From MGOM01 sp035693825 (GTDB taxonomy: Bacteria > Chloroflexota > Anaerolineae > Anaerolineales > E44-bin32), in assembly GCA_035693825.1 (NCBI GenBank), contig DASSGB010000170.1:1-6338 (forward strand): a DNA stretch of 6,338 bases, given 5' to 3'. Position 1 is the stretch's first letter, and each line of letters begins with the position of its first letter. The position numbers and the translations under genes are program-made. A model generated the notes under the pieces. It saw only the letters and a program-made list of their open reading frames with translations, was not told where the DNA came from and did not search any database. This document shows, piece after piece, positions 1 through 5,127 of this stretch.

Positions 1-3
1 CGT

Positions 4-28
4 TCGAGTAGGTTGCGGCAGTACTCGA
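4..28. repeat. 7-bp inverted repeat upstream of the GGDEF gene
   Basis: TCGAGTA at 4-10 and TACTCGA at 22-28 are perfect inverted repeats separated by 11 nt. They lie about 60 bp upstream of the TATAAT of the GGDEF gene. They could be a regulator site or the stem of a weak hairpin at the end of an upstream transcript. No T-run follows, so a terminator is unlikely. The rest of 1-88 shows no gene or RNA that I can recognise. Confidence 0.25.
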
Positions 29-88
29 GGACCACACTCAAGCAAGGGGGGTAAGACACCTGCAAGGTAGGCCGGGTCCGCCTCCGCG

Positions 89-94
89 TATAAT
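89..94 (+). promoter_or_regulatory. -10 box TATAAT overlapping the annotated ATG of the GGDEF gene
   Basis: A perfect TATAAT lies at 89-94 and its last two bases are the first two of the ATG at 93-95. No good -35 hexamer is visible at 16-18 bp spacing; the 17-bp position reads GGTAGG. If this box is used, transcription would begin near 101, after that ATG. Translation would then start at the in-frame GTG at 102 (leaderless) or at the TTG at 150. The same geometry recurs upstream of the phosphatase gene at 4834. Confidence 0.5.
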
Positions 95-1106
95 GTCAGT
101 TGTGGGACAACCGCGTAGACCCCCACTGGGCCCATTGAGGCCGGGCCCGTTGGATACCTCGCCTCTGTACGTATCGGGCGCGCCCTCGGAACACGATTCG
201 CCGATCGGGCTGGCCCTGATCGCCGACGACGACCACGACTTTCGTCAGATGCTGGTGCGCCGGGCCCGCAAGATGGGCCTGACCGTGGTCGAGGCCGAGG
301 ACGGCGATCAGGCCATCGCCTGCCTCCAGGAATATCCGTTCGACATCATCGTCCTGGACGTCTACATGCCCGGGGCCACCGGGCTTGAGGTCTTCGCCGC
401 CGCTCGACAGACCGATCCCGATATCCAGGCCATTGTCCTCACGGGCAGCGCCAGCCTCGAAAACGCCATCGAGGCCTTGCGGGGCGGTGTCTTCGATTTC
501 CTCACCAAACCCATCGAATCTCTGGCGGCGTTTGAGATCGCCGTGGGACGCGCTCTGCAATACCGGCACTTGCTTCGAGAGAACGCGCGCCTGTTCCTGG
601 AGGTCCAGCGGCTGGCGGTGACCGACTCCCTCACGGGGCTCTTCAACCGCCATAAGCTGGGAGAGACCATCGAAGTCGAGGTCGAGCGCGCTCACCGTTA
701 TGGACGGCCGCTGTCGATCATCATGATCGACATGGACGGCTTGAAAGGGATCAACGATACGCACGGCCACCAGGCCGGGGACCTCGTCCTTCAGCAGGCG
801 GCTGCGGCCGTGCGCAGTCAGGTGCGCCGGGTGGACTGTCCGACGCGCTTCGGTGGGGACGAGTTCGTCATCTTGCTTCCGGAGGCGACCGGGGAAGAAG
901 CCGAGCGAGTGGCGAACAGGATCGCCTCCCGTATCCTCGCCATCCGCCTCGAAGGCACAGCCGTCTCAGCAAGCCTGGGCGTCGCCCAGTGGCAGCAGCG
1001 CTTCGAGAGCGGCAAGGACTTTCTGGCGGCCGCGGATGCCGCCCTGTACAAGGCCAAGCGCAACGGTCGCGGTCGCGTGGCGGTCTGGTCGGCCGAGGAG
1101 AAGTAA
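93..1106 (+). CDS. Response regulator with receiver and GGDEF domains (probable diguanylate cyclase)
   Basis: This is a cytoplasmic two-component output protein of 337 aa as drawn. It probably makes cyclic di-GMP from two GTP when its receiver is phosphorylated. The receiver domain spans about residues 40-155. It has acidic residues D45/D46, phosphoacceptor D89 in a VLDVYMPG context, T117 and K139 in an LTKP motif, so it looks intact. A helical linker at about 156-172 leads to the GGDEF domain at about 173-335, which opens with DSLTGLFNR. The active-site loop RFGGDEF (252-258) is canonical. An I-site RxxD (R245-D248) lies exactly five residues before GGDEF, so product inhibition by c-di-GMP is likely. 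The first 38 or so residues are Pro/Arg-rich and precede any fold. The ATG at 93 lacks a Shine-Dalgarno sequence and overlaps a TATAAT, so the true start may be GTG 102 or TTG 150 (GAGG at 137-140, 9 nt upstream). The cognate kinase is not in the window. Confidence 0.93.
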   Translation: MSVVGQPRRPPLGPLRPGPLDTSPLYVSGAPSEHDSPIGLALIADDDHDFRQMLVRRARKMGLTVVEAEDGDQAIACLQEYPFDIIVLDVYMPGATGLEVFAAARQTDPDIQAIVLTGSASLENAIEALRGGVFDFLTKPIESLAAFEIAVGRALQYRHLLRENARLFLEVQRLAVTDSLTGLFNRHKLGETIEVEVERAHRYGRPLSIIMIDMDGLKGINDTHGHQAGDLVLQQAAAAVRSQVRRVDCPTRFGGDEFVILLPEATGEEAERVANRIASRILAIRLEGTAVSASLGVAQWQQRFESGKDFLAAADAALYKAKRNGRGRVAVWSAEEK

Positions 1107-1130
1107 ACTGGCGCAGGAGGGCAAGGATCA

Positions 1131-1158
1131 AAAGGGCCCGGGCTGCCCCGGGCCCTTT
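1131..1158. terminator. Symmetric hairpin terminator between convergent genes
   Basis: A perfect 12-bp stem pairs AAAGGGCCCGGG (1131-1142) with CCCGGGCCCTTT (1147-1158) around a 4-nt loop, CTGC. It lies between the GGDEF stop at 1106 and the secF stop at 1175 on the opposite strand. The minus-strand transcript leaves the stem into TTTT, the plus-strand one into only TTT. It probably terminates both converging transcripts, more strongly the secDF one. The T-runs are short for a classical intrinsic terminator. Confidence 0.8.
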
Positions 1159-1174
1159 CGCGTGATTCGCGTGT

Positions 1175-2080
1175 CTAAGCCGGGCCCCGGAACCAGCGGC
1201 GCCATTCACGGTTTTCCCAGACGACCAATATCGGCGCAGCGTTGAAGATGGAGGAGTAGGTGCCGCTGAAGACGCCGATCAAGAGCACCGTCACGAAGTG
1301 CTGCGTGGTGACGCCTCCGAACAGCAGCAGCGCCAGGAGGGTCAGCATGACGGTGAGCTGGGTGTTGACCGAGCGCGCCAGGGTTTGCACGATGGAGTGG
1401 TTGACGAGCTTTTCGTAGGGCAGGCGCCGATGGATCCGCTGGTTCTCGCGGATCCGATCGAACACGACGATGGTGTCGTGGACGGAAAAGCCGATGACCG
1501 TCAGCAGCGCGGTCAGGAACAGCGAATCCACCTCCCATCCCAGGAAATGCCCCAGGAGGGATTCGATGCTGATCACGACGGCGACGTCGTGGAGCATAGC
1601 CAGGATGGCCGCCACTCCGTAGCGGAAGGCGTGCGTCACGCCGCGGAAAGCGTACGTGATGTAGCCCAGAATCCCCACAACCGCCAGAGCGACGGCGCCG
1701 GCGGCCCGCTGCGCCACCTCCGCCCCTACCGACGGCCCGACCAACTCGTTGCGAAGCTCGGTGATCGACCCGAAACGATCTTCGATCTCCGCCAACACGC
1801 TGGCCTCGAGGGCGTCGTCCATGGGGCGGGCGCGAATGATGATGTCGCTGGTCCCGGCGCTCTGCACGACGGGGTCGTCGACGCCCAGTTCCTCCAGCAG
1901 CGCCACCATCTCGGCCGGCTGCGGCGGGCTGCCGGACTCAAAGCGGACTTCGAGCAGGCTGCCTCCGGTGAAGTCGATGGCCAGCGGCAAGCCCCACAAC
2001 GCCAGACCAACCAAACCCGGGATGATCACCAGGGCGGAAATGGCGAAGAACCAGTATCGACGTGCGACGATGTTGAACAT
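1175..2080 (-). CDS. secF: Protein translocase subunit SecF
   Basis: This is the integral membrane subunit of SecDF, which uses the proton-motive force to pull exported proteins out of the SecYEG channel. The protein is 301 aa, a normal SecF length. TM1 is at about 11-31. The conserved DFTGG (36-40) follows, then a soluble P4-type domain to about 115. SVGAEV (117-122) precedes a five-helix block at about 125-287. The signature GFSVHDTIVVFDRIREN is at 197-213, with D202 and R209 in the conserved positions of the proton-path helix. The ATG at 2080 is preferred: the open frame extends upstream to 2257, but that extension overlaps secD and reads as out-of-frame secD. AGGAGG at 2090-2085 sits 4 nt from this ATG and overlaps the secD stop. 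Only 8 nt separate the genes, so translation is probably coupled. The stop is TAG. Confidence 0.96.
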   Translation of the reverse strand: MFNIVARRYWFFAISALVIIPGLVGLALWGLPLAIDFTGGSLLEVRFESGSPPQPAEMVALLEELGVDDPVVQSAGTSDIIIRARPMDDALEASVLAEIEDRFGSITELRNELVGPSVGAEVAQRAAGAVALAVVGILGYITYAFRGVTHAFRYGVAAILAMLHDVAVVISIESLLGHFLGWEVDSLFLTALLTVIGFSVHDTIVVFDRIRENQRIHRRLPYEKLVNHSIVQTLARSVNTQLTVMLTLLALLLFGGVTTQHFVTVLLIGVFSGTYSSIFNAAPILVVWENREWRRWFRGPA

Positions 2081-2084
2081 GCCG

Positions 2085-2090
2085 CCTCCT
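2085..2090 (-). promoter_or_regulatory. secF ribosome binding site overlapping the secD stop codon
   Basis: The minus strand reads TAGGAGGCGGCATG: the TAG stop of secD (2091-2089) shares its last two bases with the AGGAGG of secF. The spacing to the ATG is short, at 4 nt. This decides the secF start and implies that ribosomes terminating on secD can re-initiate on secF, giving matched amounts of the two subunits. Confidence 0.85.
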
Positions 2091-3486
2091 AGACGCCGAA
2101 CCAGCCGGGGTGCTCGGGCACGCGCAGGCTGTCCAGCGCCACATGGAGGAAGGTGCGCGTGGCCGTGATGGCCGTGAAGAGACTGACCATCACGCCCAGG
2201 GCCAGAGTCAGGGAGAAGCCCTTGACGATGCTGGCTCCGAAAGTGCTCCCGAACCAAAACAGGATCCCGCAGGTGATCAGGGTGGACAGGTTGGAGTCCC
2301 GAATCGACGGCCAGGCGCGCTGGAACCCGAGATCGATCGCCTGGCGGAGCGTCCGGCCGCCGCGCAATTCCTCACGCAGCCGTTCGAAGATGAGCACGTT
2401 GGCATCGACGGCGACCCCCAGGGAAAGGACAAAGCCGGCCACGCCCGGCAGGGTCAGCGTGATCGGGATCAACTTGAACAGCGCGAAGGTGATCGTGGCG
2501 TAGGCCAGCAGGGCCAGATCGGCGATCAGTCCGGGAAGCCGGTAGTACAGGGCCATGAAGGCCATGACGACCGCCAGCCCGATGACGCCGGCCGTCGTGC
2601 TCTTGCGCAGCGAATCCTGGCCCAGCGTCGGGCCCACGGTCTTGCTCTCCACGACCGCCAAAGGGATCGGAAGGGAACCGTAGCGCAGCTGCACGGCCAG
2701 TTGGTTGGCTTCCTCTGCTGTGAAGTTGCCGGTGATGACGCCCTGGCCCTGGGTTATGGCGTCCTGGATCGTGGGCGCGGACAAGACCAAATGGTCCAGC
2801 ACGATCGCCAGGGGTTGGCCGATGTGGCTGGAGGTGAACTCGGCGAAAACGGCCGACCCGGTGTCCGTCAGGCTGAACTCGACCACGTATTGACCGGCCT
2901 GGTTCCGTGCCGCCACCGCGGTTTTCAGCTCGGCTCCGGTCATGACGGTATGGAAGACCGGTGCCTCGGCCGTCGGCGTGGGCGCGAGTGCTGAAGGGAT
3001 GGCCTCGACCGTGGGCGTGGTCTGGGGTGCCGTCGCCGGCCGACCGAAGTCGGTCTGGATGGCCTGGCCCTCCAGGGCCAAGATTTCCGTCGCGCTCAAA
3101 CCGCTGAAATCGACGAATTCGAGCAGGCCCGTTTCGCGGATGGTGTCGATGGCCTGCTGGGGATCCTCGACGCCTGGCAGCTCCACCAGGATGCGCCGGC
3201 TGCCGGCCACCTGAATCAGCGGCTCGCTCAATCCCAGGGCGTTCACGCGGTTCTCGACGATGTCTCGGGCGGCCTGCATCTGTTCGCTGGTAACTTCGGT
3301 CTCCGCAGGCAGGTCGGCCTCGAGCAAGACCCGCAGGCCGCCTTGCAGATCCAGGCCGCGAACGATCTCCAGATCCCGGTCGATGCCGGCGACATGAATG
3401 CCAGGATTGTTGGGCAGATCGATCCAGACCGCGGCGGCGATCACGAGGAGGGTGACGATCAGCAGACGGCGGTAGCGGTCACTCAT
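2089..3486 (-). CDS. secD: Protein translocase subunit SecD
   Basis: This is the large membrane subunit of SecDF, and its periplasmic/extracytoplasmic head (P1) binds emerging preproteins. The protein is 465 aa. TM1 is at about 8-23, followed by the family motif GLDLQGG (44-50). The P1 head runs to about residue 290, and its conserved foot ends in VGPTLGQDSL (284-293). The remaining helices run from about 298 to 450. The signature GVAVDANVLIFERLREELR lies at 357-375, with D361 and R369 in the conserved functional positions. A low-complexity Thr/Pro/Ala-rich stretch at about 149-176 interrupts the head and is probably a flexible linker. The start ATG has GGAGG 11 nt upstream (3502-3498). It is the first gene of the secD-secF operon. 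No yajC is visible next to it, unlike the enterobacterial arrangement. The upstream spacer holds a -10 box, a hairpin and a palindrome array that may control it. Confidence 0.96.
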   Translation of the reverse strand: MSDRYRRLLIVTLLVIAAAVWIDLPNNPGIHVAGIDRDLEIVRGLDLQGGLRVLLEADLPAETEVTSEQMQAARDIVENRVNALGLSEPLIQVAGSRRILVELPGVEDPQQAIDTIRETGLLEFVDFSGLSATEILALEGQAIQTDFGRPATAPQTTPTVEAIPSALAPTPTAEAPVFHTVMTGAELKTAVAARNQAGQYVVEFSLTDTGSAVFAEFTSSHIGQPLAIVLDHLVLSAPTIQDAITQGQGVITGNFTAEEANQLAVQLRYGSLPIPLAVVESKTVGPTLGQDSLRKSTTAGVIGLAVVMAFMALYYRLPGLIADLALLAYATITFALFKLIPITLTLPGVAGFVLSLGVAVDANVLIFERLREELRGGRTLRQAIDLGFQRAWPSIRDSNLSTLITCGILFWFGSTFGASIVKGFSLTLALGVMVSLFTAITATRTFLHVALDSLRVPEHPGWFGV

Positions 3487-3509
3487 GCGGGCGGGCGCCT
3501 CCGGCCTTC

Positions 3510-3542
3510 AACAAAAACCAGCCCCTCGCGCTCGAGGGCTGG
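3510..3542 (-). terminator. Terminator-like hairpin with U-tract in the secD leader (possible attenuator)
   Basis: Read on the minus strand, CCAGCCCTCG (3542-3533), loop AGCG and CGAGGGGCTGG (3528-3518) form a 10-bp GC-rich stem with one bulged G. TTTTTGTT (3517-3510) follows at once. This is the form of an intrinsic terminator. It lies only 23 nt upstream of the secD ATG and downstream of the TATAAT at 3555-3550. It could end transcripts from the phosphatase/NTPase genes, attenuate secD, or be a stabilising 5' stem. No promoter is visible between it and secD, so full termination here would silence the operon. Confidence 0.7.
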
Positions 3543-3549
3543 GAAGGGC

Positions 3550-3555
3550 ATTATA
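3550..3555 (-). promoter_or_regulatory. -10 box TATAAT of the probable secDF promoter
   Basis: The minus strand carries a perfect TATAAT at 3555-3550, which would place the transcription start near 3543. The -35 region is weak: TCCACT (3578-3573) gives 3 of 6 matches at 17 bp, and TTTCCA (3580-3575) gives 4 of 6 at 19 bp. A poor -35 box fits a promoter helped or controlled by a protein bound at the palindromes starting at 3582. Confidence 0.5.
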
Positions 3556-3581
3556 GCGCGTCGCGGCGGTGCAGTGGAAAC

Positions 3582-3699
3582 CCAAACCCGGTCTGGCTGA
3601 ACCCCAAACCAGGTTTGGCCGAGGCAGGTCTCGGCCTGAGGCATGTTGACCGGCCGAACCTGGTTTGGTGTCTTGACTACCCAGCCAAACCGGGTTTGG
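3582..3699. repeat. Array of four 15-bp palindromes, CCAAACCnGGTTTGG
   Basis: Four copies of an odd-length palindrome fill the spacer between the NTPase stop and the secD promoter. They are at 3582-3596 (one mismatch, GGTCTGG arm), 3604-3618 (perfect), 3654-3668 (one mismatch, CCGAACC arm) and 3685-3699 (perfect). The variable central base differs between copies (C, A, T, G). Start-to-start distances are 22, 50 and 31 bp. I found no other full copy in the window. Copy 1 would lie at about -39 to -53 from the predicted secD start. A regulator operator array is the simplest reading; a dispersed intergenic repeat family is the alternative. Confidence 0.75.
3617..3636. repeat. 7-bp hairpin inside the palindrome array
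   Basis: GGCCGAG (3617-3623) and CTCGGCC (3630-3636) form a perfect 7-bp stem with a 6-nt loop. It overlaps the last two bases of palindrome copy 2 and fills part of the longer gap before copy 3. No T-run follows on either strand, so it is not an evident terminator. It may help RNA folding at the 3' end of the NTPase transcript or may be chance in GC-rich DNA. Confidence 0.35.
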
Positions 3700-3707
3700 T
3701 ATCTGGC

Positions 3708-4052
3708 CTACGTCCCTTCTGGACGCACGCGCCTCAGACCATCCAGCGCTTCGGCCAGGACCTCCTCCGGCGTCAGCGAGTCAGAGTTGATGTAGATGTG
3801 ACAGTGCTCGCGGGCATCGGCCAGGCGACGCAGTTGCTCGAGGTATTCAGAACGACTCCAGCTCAGGCGCTTCCGTTCGGTACAGCGCTCGAACGAGGCC
3901 TCCAGGAAGATCAGCACGTCCGGGCGGCTCAGTCTTCGCCACATGTTGGGGACGTAAGAGTGCTCCTGGGCAATCTGGCGGGCTTGGATCCCGCGTGCCT
4001 TCAGACCGTTGACCAGGGTTGTCTTGCCCGCGGCGCACGGGCCGACAATCAC
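3708..4052 (-). CDS. Small P-loop NTPase (nucleotide kinase-like)
   Basis: This is a soluble 114-aa protein from the GTG at 4052. It opens with a beta-strand and Walker A motif GPCAAGKT (residues 4-11), where G19 and K25 of a longer form become G4 and K10. DVLIFLEASFE at about 45-55 is a Walker B-like strand. An Arg-rich stretch, RCTERKRLSWSR (56-67), resembles the mobile LID of small kinases. The fold suggests a mini adenylate/nucleoside kinase-like ATPase, but the substrate cannot be read from the sequence. The GTG start is favoured because GGGAGG (4062-4057) lies 4 nt upstream, the same spacing as secF. A longer frame opens at TTG 4097 (129 aa) without a Shine-Dalgarno sequence. The stop is TAG. 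It lies 71 nt downstream of the phosphatase stop on the same strand and probably shares its transcript. It is short for a classic nucleotide kinase (typically about 180-220 aa), so it may be a minimal or diverged member. Confidence 0.8.
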   Translation of the reverse strand: MIVGPCAAGKTTLVNGLKARGIQARQIAQEHSYVPNMWRRLSRPDVLIFLEASFERCTERKRLSWSRSEYLEQLRRLADAREHCHIYINSDSLTPEEVLAEALDGLRRVRPEGT

Positions 4053-4123
4053 GATGCCTCCCGTGGAGGCCGGGGTTCGAGCGGGGCGGGTGTACAATCC
4101 GGCTTGGCGGGTCCAGGCGTCGT

Positions 4124-4834
4124 CTACAACGGCATTCGAACGAACAAGCGCCGAGAGTCGTCGGGGCGGCGAGGCATGACGACCCCGACCAGGACGCTGA
4201 TGTCATCGGCGGGCCGTCCGTCGTCGAGGGCGACGGCGCGGCCGAGCAGTTCGTCCGCCCAACGCTGGGGATCCCACGGTTCCAGGGCGGCCATCTCGAC
4301 CACGACCTCCGCCACGTCGAGGACCTGCCCCTTTCTCGAGCCGGCATGCGCCAGCCCGTCGGTATAGGCGATGACCGCCAGGCCCGGCTCGAGAGGGAAC
4401 TCGGTGATCTCGGGCCTCACATCCCGCCGCGATCCCACCGCGTCGACCCGTGCCTCCAGGCGGTGAACGGCTCCCCGGCGCAGGACCAGGATGGGCACCG
4501 GATTGTTGCGCGTGATCACCAGGCTCTGGGACTGCAGATCGAATGAGATGATGTTGAGCGAGGCCAGGACTTTGCCAGAGCGGTGCGTGTAGAGGTAGTC
4601 GGAAGCGGCCCGGGCGGCGGCTCCGTCGCGGACGCCGTCGGCCAAAAGGCTCACCGCCTTGCGCACAACGACATTGGCGATTGCTTTGGCGGAACGGCCG
4701 GACAGCTGACCGTCGACCAGGACGAAGGACAGGCCCCCTGAGGGCCGCTCGATCATCTCGAGGGTGTCGCCGCTGACCGATGTGGCGTACTTGGCGACTT
4801 TGGCGACGGCCACCTGGGCTTCCACAATCGGCAT
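4124..4834 (-). CDS. Stand-alone SpoIIE/PP2C-type serine/threonine phosphatase
   Basis: This is a cytoplasmic metal-dependent phosphatase of 236 aa with only the catalytic domain and no sensor. Family members such as SpoIIE, RsbU and RsbX remove phosphate from STAS-domain anti-anti-sigma proteins or related regulators. Metal-binding acidic motifs appear in order: SGDTLEM (D23), FVLVDGQLSG (D41, G42), IAYTDG (D159) and PADDISVLVG (D210, D211). All expected Asp residues are present, so it should be active. The target is unknown, since no STAS protein, anti-sigma factor or sigma factor lies in the window. The ATG at 4834 overlaps a -10 box and has no Shine-Dalgarno sequence. The in-frame GTG at 4825 (residue 4) falls where transcription should begin and may be the real leaderless start. 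The small P-loop NTPase follows downstream. The gene is divergent from the degenerate kinase gene, so a shared signalling role is possible but unproven. Confidence 0.9.
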   Translation of the reverse strand: MPIVEAQVAVAKVAKYATSVSGDTLEMIERPSGGLSFVLVDGQLSGRSAKAIANVVVRKAVSLLADGVRDGAAARAASDYLYTHRSGKVLASLNIISFDLQSQSLVITRNNPVPILVLRRGAVHRLEARVDAVGSRRDVRPEITEFPLEPGLAVIAYTDGLAHAGSRKGQVLDVAEVVVEMAALEPWDPQRWADELLGRAVALDDGRPADDISVLVGVVMPRRPDDSRRLFVRMPL

Positions 4835-4861
4835 TCTACATCGCAGGATGGAGGATGTCGA
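4833..4861 (-). promoter_or_regulatory. Sigma70-type promoter of the phosphatase gene
   Basis: Minus-strand TCGACA (4861-4856, 5 of 6 to TTGACA), a 17-bp spacer and TAGAAT (4838-4833, 5 of 6 to TATAAT) form a near-consensus promoter. The -10 box overlaps the ATG at 4834-4832. Initiation about 7 nt downstream would fall at 4826-4825, directly on the GTG codon at 4825. This is the best promoter in the window. Confidence 0.65.
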
Positions 4862-5117
4862 CTCTGCGGGCCGCGTCCGAGCCGGCCGGACCGCCCAAGA
4901 CGGGGCCGTAGGGCATTCTGTAAGCCGATGGCAAGTAGCGCACGCCGGCGGTTAGACTAGAGTAGGTATGATTTCCCAGGCCAGCCTGGCGGGGTGGCCG
5001 GTGGATGTCGTCTGCCGTATGCCTGGCGAGTCGGCGGGCGCAGAAAGGTCGCCCTGAAGAACGCGTCCGACCGGACTCTGGGGCACGACGCCCAGCTGTG
5101 CGGTCCAGAGTGAAAGC
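4862..5117. other. Divergent intergenic region with no supported gene
   Basis: This lies between the phosphatase promoter and the ribosome binding site of the plus-strand signalling gene. Frames here are short or give Arg/Ser/Pro-rich translations without a recognisable fold. A TATGAT at 4967-4972 resembles a -10 box for the plus-strand gene, but no -35 sequence accompanies it at normal spacing. The octamer GGCATTCT occurs at 4830-4837 and again at 4912-4919. I see no tRNA, riboswitch or terminator. Part of it (from 5005) could be coding if the plus-strand gene starts earlier. Confidence 0.4.
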
Positions 5118-5122
5118 GGAGG
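5118..5122 (+). promoter_or_regulatory. Ribosome binding site candidate for the degenerate kinase gene
   Basis: GGAGG lies 5 nt upstream of the TTG at 5128. It is the only good Shine-Dalgarno match ahead of any in-frame start (ATG 5005, GTG 5098, GTG 5110, TTG 5128, GTG 5152), so it decides the start used here, with limited confidence because TTG is a rare start. Confidence 0.45.
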
Positions 5123-5127
5123 CCCGT

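Noticed and set aside
1..20. TTCGAGT near the left edge, resembling a tRNA T-loop
   Set aside because: The flanking bases do not form a T-arm or an acceptor stem, and no CCA or discriminator arrangement follows.
1298..2092. Long plus-strand open frame (264 aa) opposite secF
   Set aside because: It is an antisense shadow of secF, with Asp/Gln/His-rich composition typical of reverse-complemented high-GC membrane genes.
2110..2994. Long plus-strand open frame (294 aa) opposite secD
   Set aside because: It is the antisense shadow of secD, rich in Gln/Gly/Arg/Asp with no fold, while secD on the other strand carries all family motifs.
3615..4546. Plus-strand open frames opposite the NTPase and phosphatase genes
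   Set aside because: They run through the palindrome array and opposite two motif-supported genes and show no domain of their own.
4830..4919. Octamer GGCATTCT repeated at 4830 and 4912, giving AGAATGCC twice on the minus strand
   Set aside because: Only eight bases match exactly, and the second copy lacks a -35 box or a following start, so chance or an old relic is as likely.
4968..5057. Short plus-strand ORF (29 aa) starting ATG 4968
   Set aside because: There is no Shine-Dalgarno sequence at proper spacing, the ATG lies in a TATGAT, and the peptide has no recognisable features.
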